Shown here: positions 24,226 to 36,654 of the stretch, one piece after another | Position numbering within the stretch: the first letter of the stretch is position 1 | How the letters are laid out: each line of letters starts with the position of its first letter | NCBI GenBank assembly: GCA_050084515.1 | Contig: CM114275.1 | Span: 18,414,001 to 18,478,000, forward strand | Direction: 5' to 3' | DNA from: Blasia pusilla | Lineage: Eukaryota; Marchantiophyta; Marchantiopsida; Blasiales | DNA: 64,000 nt | Position numbers and translations under genes: made by a program | Notes under the pieces: generated by a model | Told to the model about the DNA's origin: nothing | Seen by the model: only the letters and a program-made list of their open reading frames with translations | The model's database searches: none

Positions 24226-24602
24226 GTTCTTTGAGTGAAATCCGTGAAAGAACTTTTGTCATAAAACACGTATAGAATCACATACAATCAAGCCAAACCC
24301 ACTCTACGATGGGAGAATCCAAGTCGAAGCTTGCGGGAACCACCATAGCCAAGAGCTCTACTCACTACCAAGGCTAACTCGCAACGCAACAGGCTCAACT
24401 CAAAGAACTAACTATTCTTTGAGTGCACTCCACACAATATCCTCGAACCTAAGAGTGGGCCCTACTGGAAAAGTCACCCTCAACAGAGTAATCCCAAACC
24501 CTATGTATGAAACCGCATCTCTACCTAGACACTACGCCCTACATAAGGTATGGCCTCTACTAGCACACTATACGCTACGACATAATCCGTATGGTCATGA
24601 CA
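24226..24602 (-). repeat. Truncated LTR at the right end of the gypsy element
   Basis: It corresponds to roughly the last 375 bases of the LTR at 1337-1808 and ends CATGACA. The first part, expected to adjoin the primer-binding site, is missing. Confidence 0.8.
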
Positions 24603-27600
24603 AGGTAGTGATCGTATAGTTTCTCAAGACAAGGATATCATCAAATATATCTAAAGGAATCAGAAGGAGTACTACAGCCAGACGTTGAGGTTTTTTCAAC
24701 TTTTGTGGATTTTAAGTGGATCATGGAAAAGCGTTGCTATGGACTTCTTCATCAGATTACCAGAGTTAAAACACTTGGACTCTACGATGAGGAAGATGGA
24801 TCAAATTGACTTATGGAATCCCATCCAAAATCAAAAATTAGTTGAGATCATATTTATGATTCCATTTCAATACCAACTCTTCTAGGATCCCTAACTCACC
24901 TTGGATCAATGAGAAAGTTTTATGTCCTTTAGATTAGGTCTATTAATGTTCTAAGATTTTTTTCATGGTTTGTTTCATAAGTGTCTTGTGAAACATGGGT
25001 GTAACCTTCAAAGTCTAGTATAACCTACACAAAGTAATTTCTAAGGCCTTTCTTAAGATTTGAGATTAGTTAGGTTTGTGTTCATCTTGGGGTAATTTGA
25101 CTCTTTTGATGGATTTCCAAAATATTTTGAAAGTTGATAAGAATTCTTGGTATCCACAAAAGTAGTATTGGACCTACAAATTTCTTGCATTTGTAAGTTA
25201 GATAGCATGGTTCAAGTCCTCCATATATCCACCACAAGTTTTCTTGTATGTTTGAAAATCCTAATGTTCCAAGTTCTAAATTAAAGACCCTCTCCCTCAT
25301 CCCAAAGATGGAAATAATTCTTACTTTGATTCTTTCAAATATTCTTCTTCCTCTTTTACATGATGCAAGATTTAGAAAAGGATCAAAATAATGAGTGATG
25401 GATCTCGTTTAGAATGAAGATGCATGGGAATCAAAAGAAATTGAAGAGGTTTCGCATTTTGATATTCCAATGACAAGTTTGTGACAAAGAAATCTTGAGA
25501 ATAGATTTGAAAACTTTGCATAGAAAATTAAAGCATTCATAAGTGCTTGATCCTACAATAGGTATCTATGACATAGTCCCTAAATGCTATGGATATCAAG
25601 ATGATGGTCAAGTGTCATCATACAAAAGACATAAGATTAAGCAAAAGAGAATATACAACAAAAGGGAGTCACTAGGTTTTGATGAATATGGTCTCTAACT
25701 CAAGATTGATGATCAAGGAATCTTTTTATTAATTATCTATTTGAGAAAGCATACAAGGTGAAGAAATTGGATGATTTAATTAATGAAGGATGGATGTAGA
25801 GAGCAAGATCAATTCAAGCCTTGACTTTTGAATAAGAAGATTTATCGTTTTAAATTTTATAATATATCCCTTATACTCTCGAGCCTTGAACCTCATTGCT
25901 TGCATATTATTCAGCCACATATTACATGGCCTATAGACTATAGATAATGTAATTGTATTGTTTTGCACAATACCAAACGATGATCTACAAAGAATCCTTT
26001 ATCCACATGAGTTGGAGTGTAACACACTTGTTCCTTTATTAGTCTTTTTTCGGCAAAATACACTAATGTAAGGCCATGCTCGTCCTATGCTAACTCTTGG
26101 ACTTAGAAATATGAAATATGATAAAAATTGTAATGCAAAAATATGGAATACAAGGAACTTGAGTTTGCTCATCTTCTCCATGGCTCCAAAGTGTAGCAAC
26201 CCCTTGGATATCACGTTCCCATCATGCCATGATAAGTGGAATTCTTTCTCAAAGTTATGATACTGTCTGGAAGTCCATCAATCATCCAAAGACTAAATGA
26301 AAAAATAATGACATTTCTCTACATCTTGTAGTTTAATGTAAGATCTCATAAGAATACACATTGCTAACCTACAGATTTTGGTTATCATCAACCCATATCT
26401 AAGTTCAACGTATCAATTATGATCTTTGAGTCCTAAAATATTTCTGCATGAATAATGAGATACATATAATAATTCAATTTCTTCTTTAGACATAACTTCA
26501 ATTACAATCTACAGATTTGAATTCATCAATTATAAATTTGCGGAGGGCTATATTTGCACATGATCTTGCATTATATATACTTGCCATGCTTGGAGAAAAG
26601 AGGTGTGAGTAAAAATCACATCAAATTAATACATATAAATGTGTGATCCTAACCCACTCTTCAATTAAGAGACTTGAGGCTTAATACACAAACTTGGCCT
26701 TGCTACAATGTATTATGGATTCCACCCTCGAGGTTTGATATCTAAAATGGGTGCCACATTGGCTTCCTCAAGGGTAAGTACCCCTTCAGAAAATATATGG
26801 TAACTTGTATGCATAGGTTGGATTTTCAGCCACAATATCACTATCAACTTGAAGGCCAATATGTTATCTCCCCAACTACCTCTACACTTAATCCTCTAAT
26901 AAGAGAGGAGATACATGCTCAACAAGGAAAGGTCTCTCATGAGAAGTCAATCCTTGTAATAAAACTCTTCTTAAGCCTTATTGGTTGAAGTGGAACCTCA
27001 AATTCATAGCACTCAATAATGTGCCACTCAACACAAAAGAGAAGGATGACATATACAAATAGGTGATCTTTGGGTTAGTATGATCTTTGATCATAATGTC
27101 CATCTAAAATGCGCCCTAAAAATGATCCCCTTTGAGCCTTGATGTACTCACTCCTATCCCCTATAGTCATAACTAAGATCTCCTTGTGATCTGTGGAACC
27201 TATCATGATCATCCCCTCTTAAGTGGACTTGTTCTCAAAGTCGTGGGATCATAGGAGAAATTTATGATTCTAGATTTATCATATATGTCATGAATTGAGG
27301 AGGTTATCTTTAGGCAAGTCCTTCCATATATATCAATCTCTCCACTTAATACCATATCAACCATGTAATATGCACTTTCTATTCATAAGGAAAAAATTTT
27401 GGGCATTTAATAATCTTAATCTAAGCATTGTCGTCACTACCATAATTTCAACAAAATGGTCAAGTCTATCCTTGAAATAAATATGGATGGGCTTCATCAA
27501 GGATTATTCCGTAGTATGCTTTGACACACCTTTTCAAAAGTGAGGATGTAAGAGAGGAGTTTTTTGGGATAAAATAATAGTGGTGAGGAAGGGATGATTA

Positions 27601-28972
27601 TGTTATCTAAATACAAAAAATTAAGGAAAATTGAAAATTTATTTAGTAAATGTATTCATTTCTATAGATTTCTATCCTTAAACTTATAGATATTTTAGAT
27701 AATCACTAAACTATCTTAACATTGAACTTCTTCTCCCTTACATTGTTGGATTCCTTGAAACTAGTACTCAATATTTGTTTTTGGAATGATATGTACTATT
27801 CAAATCAAGATTTTTTCATGCAAGGAATGAAATATTAATTAATAAATATTCTGTTACGATATGAATTCTATTTTTTTTGTATGGTTGTGATCTTATTGTT
27901 AAAAAAAATCCTCAAAAGTTGATAATCTATGATGATACTCAATATCCAGAATAGGGAGGATAAGAGGATTATGCGGAATTCACAACTAGATGTCATATGA
28001 AGGAGGCTAAATGGGTGCATTGTTAGTACGGAACAAAGACCATTGATTATTACAATGACCCTTTTTCTAGGGAGAGGCTCACTTGCCGAGAGTATTTAAA
28101 GGACTTTGGGAAATTAAATATATCATAGGATCATAATGGAATAAAGAAAGAAACAAAATCAATCATAGGTAAAAAAAGTTATGATAGTAACAATTTCAAA
28201 GTTTAGAGCAAAGTGGAACTTTTGTACATACTAGTGTAGAGATGATAATTTTTCTCTTTGGCTCCTTTTCATAGGAATTTGAGAAATAATTTTAGAGGAC
28301 ATCTAGGCATTAAGAAACAGTTGCAAAACTTTAGGGATAGCGACAAATTTGTTACAAGCTCTAAACAAGCTCTAAGGAAACAATGCTCCTTGGACCATAA
28401 CGTTGGGTTATTTAGAATTAGCGCTAAGGCGACTTGCTTTCAAAGATTATACATTATTGTTTAATTCAACACTAACTATTCCATATGGTCTCGAAAGGAA
28501 AGCCCCCTTTAGAGTTTGACCAATCAAACTGCTCCATATTGATCCACACTTGAAAGCTCTCAGAGAATGAGACTGAATAGAAGTCAAGAAAAACTTTCAA
28601 ACCAAATTGTACATATATTCTTGTACAAAACAAGAACTTTTGTTATTTTAGACCATTGAGTATTGAGTTATGATTCCTAAAAAGGTGGGCTTTTAGGCCA
28701 AGACTGTACGCTTAGAATTTAGGAAGATCATTCCTTCACTTCTGGAAAATTGGTCTTAAACTTCTCTTGCCCCAACTCTAAAGACCACTTTTTTCACAAC
28801 TCTCTCTTGGAAAGAAAGCATATTTAAATACATAGTAATATTAAAATACACTTTACTATAAAGAAAACCTCAAAATAGGACAATGAAAGGTAATAACATC
28901 TCAAAAGATGAGTCAAAAAATGCATATTGGAATGCAAAAAGAAAATGCCAACTAGCCAATTCAAACACCAAC
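24603..28972. other. AT-rich spacer with one possible integrase relic
   Basis: No gene was recognised. A plus-strand frame at 24685-24885 contains SGSWKSVAMDFFIRLPE, which resembles the start of the gypsy integrase core, followed by degenerate sequence. The rest is more than 4 kb with no frame longer than about 72 codons. Confidence 0.4.
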
Positions 28973-30395
28973 TCAACGAGCTATACAATTGACAGCCTGA
29001 AACAAATCTGACAAAAACACTAGTGGTTGGTTAGACGTGAACGGATGAGGAAGCGAGGGACCCCCCACCACCTCCGCACGACGTATCAATGCCAAGGCTT
29101 GTGCATATTGTAAGGTCATTGAGATGTATTTCCAAAAATAGGTAGTAAGTACAAAGAGAGAAGAACTACGAGAAGGGGCACAGTGATGATTCTCAAGGGA
29201 GTGGCGAGCATATGTTTTAAGGAAAGTATCAAAAGACACATGTAAATGATCAAATACTTCCATTGCAAAAGAAATAAATCCATCAGTCCGATGCCTCACA
29301 ACATAACTTAACTCATTGATTTTTGCTGCTACTTTGGCCGTTGAACCTTTAGTATGTGCGGCTCGACACACCAAGTGAGAACGTATTGGATCAGTAACCA
29401 CCATATCACCAAGGTTGCATGTGGACAAAGTCCGTGTCTATGGACATATCCATGTCTATGGACTTATGTCCGTCCTATGGAAGGAATTTTCCGTATGGGC
29501 CCCACCTTTCCCTTCTTTCTCATTCCCCTTGCTTGCCTTTCGCATTCCATATTCCCCCATTTCTTCCTCCCTCCACCTCCACTCCCTCCTCACTCATTGC
29601 TCCTCTCATCCTTGCATTGCCTTCCATCATGGACTAAAAGTGTGGGTTCCACCTCTTGGAACCCATGTCCGTGGACATGTGTAGACTTGTCTGTCCATGT
29701 CCGCCCTAAGGAAGGACTTGTCCATTATTGTGCAACCATGCACATAACCTACTGTCCGGAATCCAGCTCAAGATATAACAAGATCAACTCTCCGACAAGA
29801 GGTTGCTTGTGTGGTTGAAGGTAGGACATGGAGCTGCTCTTGCCCAACGGTATATCTTGCAGTTCGAGCCACAGATGCTATTACCTCTCTAATGACATCA
29901 TGTGTGACCGTTCGTTCTCCACCATGTGCACATCAGAGAATATGGATACGGTTTGCATTAATGGGATCCCCGCATACACAATTTGGCACACCTAACAGAG
30001 AAGGATGGGAAAATCCAAGTTGTTGAGAATATACTTCGAGGAAGACAAAATGGAAGAATAAGAGGATTTGCAGTAAGCCATGCCCCCGCCCATGTATCCG
30101 TACGTAAACGCAGACAAGCTCGATGAGCGTTAGAGGATGCCTCAAAGAAAATGCTGGAAAAGTTGATTTGGTGTAAATCCTCAGAGATATGCTCTTGAAG
30201 TCAATGAAGTCCTTCCGTAATCAATTGACTAAAAGAGGGTAGAATTGCTTCTCTAGCAAGAGGAAGAAGAACTCGAGCAGATCTCAATTGTTGTTGAATT
30301 AACAAATCCTCCTCCTCTACAAAGGCGACATGATCCATTAAGATTGGTGTATCTCCTTGGAGAAACCTTGAAGCTATAATCGGTGCTACCAATGC
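28973..30395 (-). pseudogene. C-terminal part of a LINE with restriction-like endonuclease features
   Basis: In the LINE's own order, the left-flank part continues with a CCHC-like CxCGDPxxANRIH, then CAHGGERTVTHDVIREV (about 29925-29880) and SCRRVDLVIS (about 29790-29765). After the inserted 330-bp element come DMVVTDPIRSHLV and an alpha-helical tail to 28973. A Cys-Cys-His box followed by GGER-x-x-x-H-D and an R-V-D-x-V-I core is the pattern of R2-type LINEs. Frames are broken in several places. The upstream RT half lies at 37634-38979, beyond the inserted chromovirus. Confidence 0.65.
29410..29738. mobile_element. Second copy of the 330-bp TIR element, inserted in the LINE
   Basis: It starts CAAGGTTGCATGTGGACA and ends ATTGTGCAACCA. 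Length, order of C/T-rich core and GTGGACATG words match the element at 2197-2526. It interrupts the LINE between RTVGYVH and DMVVTDP. Flanking decamers ACCATATCAC and TGCACATAAC agree at 6 of 10 positions, as expected for an aged duplication. Confidence 0.85.
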
Positions 30396-31342
30396 TGTCG
30401 CGACCCTCATGACCAAACGAGTGCCAAAGCGGAACATCGGAACATTGGCGGGCTCACGCTAAGATGGTTTGCGCGTTGGAGTGGTCTCGAACGATAGACA
30501 AGAGACGGGACGTAAGCAAGGCTTCGCGTTTTAGATATTATGGTCACGACTGAGAAACTTGGACCAAACGCAAAACAAGACTTGAAAGGAGTTGAGTCTA
30601 GGAAGTGGGTTGCCAAAGGAAGAATCCGGATTTGGAACGTCACTAGCGTATGAGAGTTTCCAACTATATTTATGGCCATAAATTTGAGTGCCAAGATGCA
30701 TTTGGATCGAACAAGGGTGCGTTGGAAGACTTATGGAAAGACGCTTCAAACGCACTAAAGATTTCTGCAAACGCATAAGCAACGGCTGAGAAACAACCCG
30801 GAAACAACTATAAGTAGAGTCCGGTTGAGGGCCACAACGAAGGGTCCGACCCTCCTTTTCCAAAGGGGAGGGGGGTTATTGGAGAACCCCAGAAGTACTA
30901 GTAAGGGGGAAGGTCTCCGAGAGTGCTTGGAACTGAACCCCACTTTGGCGCCAAGGGGCTTGCTCAAGGGCATGGAATGGATCGAGAGTTTGGGGTTGGG
31001 TTGGAAAACTGAACCAAGTCTATGGAGGCGATTTAGACATCCTCTTGGATTTCACCCCATGACTCAATTACTTGGGTGTCGGTTTGGAACTCACACGAGG
31101 TCCGTTGAACAGCTTGGGATCTGAACTTCGGAAGTCTGTTCCAAGTCTTGAAGGACTTGCCATGTTTTGGAAACTAGGAAGTAAGGAAGGTTGAGTTTGA
31201 TGAGACGCCGAGTTGAGAAATCGGTGGGTTGGAACGTTGGTTTCACGTGACTAAATGTAAAGAGATCGGCGATGAGATCGCGGTCCATCAACGACGCTCG
31301 CAACAATAAAGATTGACGTTCAAGGAGAGTAGGGGCGCAACA
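30396..31342 (+). repeat. 5' LTR of the chromovirus
   Basis: It starts TGTCGCGACC and ends GCGCAACA and is closely similar to the 3' LTR at 36655-37633. A TATA-like CTATAAG lies at 30808. The pentamer AATGC precedes it, and AACGC follows the 3' LTR: a 5-bp target duplication with one change. Confidence 0.9.
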
Positions 31343-31480
31343 AGTGGTATCAGAGCTAATCCTTGGTGAGCGAGAACTTGGGGTCATGGGATCAACCGGA
31401 TGCTTGGGAAAACTCAAGGTAGCGGCTAGACTCAGACGCTCAATGAGGGACGCAAATGGAGGAGATCTGAGTGAGTTGGC

Positions 31481-32517
31481 TTGAAAATGATGATCGAGGG
31501 AGAACAACCCAAGAAGTGCCGAATCAAGCGACGTGAGTCAAGAGAGGAACCAATGCCGGACCGTGATGCTATGGAGGAGACGGAGAATCCCGAAGAGCTG
31601 AACGCCAGACGTGAGGACGTTCCAGAGGCGAATCCTTCTACGGGGCCATCGAGCCCAAACCCAGGGGAACCGATTGAGTCAAGGCAGACATTGGACTTGT
31701 TGAAGTTGTTGGTAGAGCAAATGTCCTAGCAAAGCAAGCGGATTTCAGAGTTAGAGGCCACCCGAATTCCGGGTGCGGGCAAAAAGCTCTGCAAGACAAA
31801 CTTGCCCACGCCATTCACTGGGGTGGGGCGCTTGCGGAAAGTGAAGGATTTCCTTACGGAACTGGAACTGTACTTTGAGGCGCAAAGGGCAGCTCACCAG
31901 GACAAGGTGACGGTAGCCGTTACTTTCCTGAAGGATCATGCGCTACAATGGTGGACAACTCAACAAGAGGAATATCTGGCCGGCGAGTCACCTCTGAGTT
32001 GGGAGGAGTTTAAGGTGTTGATTGGTGATTGATTCACTCTGGAGAACCAAGGGTTGCGCGACACGGTGGAATGTGTGCGGATGCGGCAGAGTGGTTTCTT
32101 AAGCGCATATGTGAGGGAGTTTAGTGCAAAACTGACTTCTATTCCGAAGATGGATGAGCACGCGAAGAAGGCTATCTTCATTAGTGGACTCAAGCCGAGC
32201 CGTGAAAAGGCCCTTTACCAAATGCCGACGTCACAAGATACCTGCGCGGATCTTGTGAAGCTAGCGGAGCGGATTGGGGACGATGAAGTCCAAACCCAGA
32301 AACCCTTTGAGCCAAAAGGTTTTTCGAAGAAGTCGAAAAATAAGGAGACATTCAAAAGAGTTTGGAGTGGGGGCGATCCAGGAGAGTCGTCTGCCCCAAC
32401 AGCAAAACGAGTGGAACTTCATGCGAAGCCGAGAGGAGGATAACACTCAAAGTCACGGAACGGCAAGGTCATATGTTACAACTGTGGCGAACCGGGGCAC
32501 CTGGCAAAAGTCTGTTT
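31481..32517 (+). pseudogene. Gag of the chromovirus with CCHC zinc knuckle
   Basis: Frames 31481-31729, 31802-32032 and 32054-32443 are one reading frame cut by stops at 31727, 32030 and 32442. It has the retrotransposon gag block LELYFEAQRAAHQDKVTVAV with LQWW, and ends with the knuckle CYNCGEPGHLAKVC at about 32476-32517. Confidence 0.88.
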
Positions 32518-32529
32518 GAAACCGAAGGT

Positions 32530-32760
32530 TAGTAATGGGAGTATGATTGCGTTTGCTGCTAAGCATCTGTTGGCGGGTGATCTCGAGGCGTCCCTTCAGG
32601 TCACCAAGAGGACGCAAAATTTGGTGTACCTTAGATCCAAGATTGCTGATCGCGATGTGTTGTTGCTCGTGGATACAGGTGCTTTGCACTCCTTCCTAAG
32701 CCCGAGAATCGTGAAGGAAATGGGATTTTCTACCTCGAAGGCGGATGAGTAGGATTTGTA
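32530..32760 (+). pseudogene. Aspartic protease of the chromovirus
   Basis: RDVLLLVDTGALHSFLSPR carries the DTGA active-site motif at about 32670. Stops follow at about 32750. Confidence 0.8.
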
Positions 32761-33175
32761 GGAGGCAAGTCTCATCGGACTTTTGAATTGGTCTTGGGGT
32801 TGACCGTAGGATGCGGGGTATTTGAGTTGAAAGAGAATTTTATTGTGTGCGAAATGGATGGCATTGACGGAGTCTTGGGAAATACATTCCTAGATGCGTA
32901 TGAGGTGGAGTTAAGACGTAGAACCTTGAGGTTGAGCGTCTTGCTAAAAGGCAAACGGTTGCAGGTGCGGTTAGTCTGTGAGGTTCCAGCCAAAAAGGAG
33001 TTAGTGAACTCGATTAAAAGGAGAAGCATGACCGAGTTGGAGAATGGGTTTCTCTACTTGTTGAGACAAGTGGAGGAGGCTACAAGCAGAATATGCAGAG
33101 ATCAGGACACTGCTTCAAGGGGAATCCCAGAACCACTCCAAGAAGTGGTCAAGGAGTTTGAGGATGTCTTGAAAA

Positions 33176-34600
33176 ATGAGCTTCCGATTGAGTTTCCGCC
33201 ACATAGAGCTCATACATGGTTCCCAACCACCTTCAAAAGCACCATATAGGTTGAATCAGGAGGAACTTTTTGATTTGAAAAGGCAGTTCAGTGAGCTCTT
33301 GGAAAAGGGTTACATTAGGACTAGCAAGTCACCTTATGGAGCACCAGTTCTTTTTGTGAAGAAGAAGGATGGAAAGATGAGGCTATGTGTTGATTACCGT
33401 GCGTTGAATAAAGTACGGTTCGGAACAATTATCCTCTTCCGAGGAAAGATGATCTCTTCGATAGGCTGGCAAGCGCAAGATATTTCAGTAGGATTGACTT
33501 GAAGTCAAGTTATTACCAAATCCGGATTGCTGAGGCAGATGTGGAGAAGACTGCGTGTAGGACAAGATACGGTTCCTTTGAGTTTGTAGTGATGCCTTTT
33601 GGTCTGTGTAATGCGCCTCCGATGTTCACCACATTGATGAACTCCGTTTTTCACAAGGAAATGGATGAGTATGTTATTATCTATATTGATGACATACTTA
33701 TCTATTCGAAGTCCCTAGAGGAGCACGTTTGACATGTGAGAGCGGTTTTGTCAAAGCTAAGGGCGAATCAGCTATATGCAAATGTAGAGAAGAGTGAATT
33801 CGGGTTGAGCAAGATCAAATTCTTGGGTCACGTGGTTAGCGCAGATGGCGTCAGTCTGGACATGGAGAAGGTGAAAGCGATTGTCGAGTGGGAACCCCCA
33901 TCCACCGTAAAGGGGACGAGGAGGTTCATAGGTGCGGTGCAGTTCTATTGCACTTATGTGAAAAACGTTTTGGGAATTGTGAGACCTCTCACGGATTGGA
34001 CAGCAAAGTTTGCCAACACGACTTGGACCCAGGAAGTTAATGAGGCATTCAGCCGAGTGAAGCAGATTCTATCGTAGGAACCAGTATTGAAGCTGCCGGA
34101 GTTTGACAAACCTTTCGAAGTGCATACCGATGCTAGTGATTTCACGGTTGCAGGAATGTTGGTGCAAGAAGGGAGACTTGTAGCATACGAGAGCAAGAAG
34201 CTTAGTGATACTGAAAGGAGATGGCCCACTCATGAGAAAGAGTTGTTCGCGGTGGTCCATTGCTTGAGGAAGTGGCGGCATTATTTAGGGCTCCACAGGA
34301 CTCGAGTATTCGATAATATATCACTCAAGTATTTTGAGACCAGGATCGAGTGACACCGAAAAAATTGCAATGGCATGATACCTTTAAATGATGGATGTTG
34401 AGTTTATTCACAAGACAGGTAAAGATAATGTGATTCCAGATGCGTTGAGTCGCAAGGAGGAACACATGCCATCGACGACACAGGTCTTGAGAGCAATGTT
34501 CCCTAAAGAAACAGACCTGGAAAGAAGGATTCGTGAAGGACGCTCACGTAGGGGAGTACTTGAGGAAGTTGAAGCATGGTGAGAAGGTGGCCAACATAAG
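33176..34600 (+). pseudogene. Reverse transcriptase and RNase H of the chromovirus
   Basis: RT blocks in order are [47 protein letters not shown] and the catalytic [11 protein letters not shown] at about 33685-33717. RNase H begins with EVHTDASDFTVAGMLVQ at about 34118 and has THEKELFAVVHCLRKWRHYL. Stops at 33730 and 34075, and a frame change near 34350, break the frame. Confidence 0.92.
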
Positions 34601-34689
34601 TTTGAGGCACGGTTTACTAAGGTTCAAGCAGAGTAGGATCTATATGGGGCAAGGCAGGATGCGAACCAAAGTGTTAGCGGAGTGTCAAC

Positions 34690-35640
34690 GGACCCTTGGC
34701 GGGACATAAAGGAGAGAAATCTCACGCTGGTCGCTCTGGTCGCCGAGCTTTTTTTTGGCCCAACATTAAAGAGGATGTTGCTCAATATGTGAAGCCGTGT
34801 GTGACGTGCCAAGCAAACATAGTTTCTTATGATAAGAAATAAGGCTTACTACATCCCTTGCCGATCCCAGAAGGACCCTTGCAAAGTGTGAGTATGGATT
34901 TCATCACAAGTCTTTCGGAATCTGTGGGATACAACGCTATACTCGTGATTGTTGATCGGTTTAGCAAGTTGGCAAGATTCGTGCCGACGGTGGATTCCGC
35001 AACGGCTTATACGACGTCACAACTATTTCTGGATAACTGGTGGCGTGCTCACGGTTTGCCGAGGAGCATTGTTTCAGATCGGGATCCAAAGTTTTTTACG
35101 AGTGCTTTCTGGAAGCACTTGTTCAAGAGTTTTAAGACCAAGTTGAGTTTTAGTATGGCTTTCCACCCACAAACGGATGGATAGACTGAAAAGGTAAACT
35201 CAATCGTGAATCGGTACTTAAGGAATTATGTCAGTGTTGATCAACAAAGCATCTGCAACTCGACCAAGCATTCTGCAACTAGAGAATCTCCGTTTCTCTT
35301 GGCCAATGGACGAGAGCCAGAAGGGCCTCTTGATCTAGCCCTTTTGAAGGGTACTACATTGGTACAAACACGACAGGCGACAGCAGAAGGTTTGTTGGTA
35401 GAAATGCGAGAACGAGAAGAGCGAGCAAGGCGAAGTCTTGCAAAGGCTCAAATGAGGTACGTTAAGCATGCTAACAAGAGTCGGCGCCAAGTACGATTCC
35501 AAGTTGGAGTGCAAGTGTGGTTGAGTATGAAGAATCTTACTCTTCCGAAAGAGTTGTCTCAATGCCTGGCAAGTATCTTTGGACCGTATGTGATTGTGGC
35601 AAACCCGTTTGAGGACCAGACGAGTTCAAGATTCACTCGA
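34690..35640 (+). pseudogene. Integrase of the chromovirus
   Basis: The zinc-binding remnant ends in YVKPCVTCQA (about 34788-34817). The catalytic core has IVDRFSKLARF (first Asp), IVSDRDPKF (second Asp) and an Asn-rich segment with EKVNSIVNRYL (Glu). An in-frame TAG interrupts at 35182. Confidence 0.9.
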
Positions 35641-35648
35641 CCTTTCAT

Positions 35649-35918
35649 GTGTCATTGTTGAAGAAATATCTTCAAGATAATGGACGTTTCGAGCGGAGAG
35701 AGGTGGTGAGACCGCACCTGGTGATCATAAATGAAGAGCCGGAGTTTGAGGTAGAGACCATCTTACGTTCAAGGTGTCGCGCCAACAAGTACGAATACTT
35801 GGTTAAATGGAAGGGCTACCATGTGAAGGAGACGACTTGGATTGCGGAGGCGGATTTGGAACACGCGCAAGAGTTGTTGCGAGACTTCAAGCGAATGCAA
35901 GCGAAGCACATACGTTAG
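35649..35918 (+). pseudogene. Chromodomain at the C-terminus of the chromovirus
   Basis: EVETILRSRCRANKYEYLVK then WKGYHVKETTWIAEADL is a standard chromodomain with the aromatic residues (Y, W, W) in place. It identifies the element as a chromovirus. The frame itself is open to a stop at about 35916. Confidence 0.9.
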
Positions 35919-36654
35919 TACGAAGAGAAGCTAGAGACATGACTTGTATCCATTGGAATCTTGGGCCGAAGGCTGTTGTAACTAGAATATGCTAGTGTTG
36001 CAATAAAGGAGTGTATGGATTTGGAGATTCGATGCCAGAGTTGATTGCAATTTGTATGTGGTAGTGCATGGCTATGAGTCGTTCATCATAGGCTTAGGAT
36101 GTAAGTCAAGAGGACAGACAAGGAGTATTTGAGGTGAGAGCTCATATGTGGATAAGCACCTAGAACAGGACCTTGTGTTGGATTACACTCAGGCTCGCCC
36201 TAGCATTGGCGGGGCAGATGAATCTGTCTTGGGGCTTGGGGTGATCTTACTTATGGCTACATAAGTAAACTTAGTGACATGCCTAAGTCAAATGCGAGAG
36301 CAACCCAATAAGTAAACTTAGTGACACGCCTAAGTCGAATGCGAGAGCGACCCAATAATAGTACGATTTGTAGACCAGGTAAACATGTGTGATGTTTACA
36401 AGAATGAGCCAGAAGAGTCTAAGGTTGCACACTTAGTTAGCTTATTTGATAGGTTAGTTCTTTGGAACCAGTCCAGGCTTATCAAAGAGGAGAGGCTAAT
36501 AATTCTAAGTGGTGCAAAGCGACAACTATAGACTAAGAGGAATTGCGGGTTAGCCACCAGAACGCAATTCAATGTCAAGGGGTAGGCTGCCCAGGAGACT
36601 TGACATAACAAAGGTTTGCGTTGATGAGGGCATCAACTTCTAAAGAGGGGTGAG

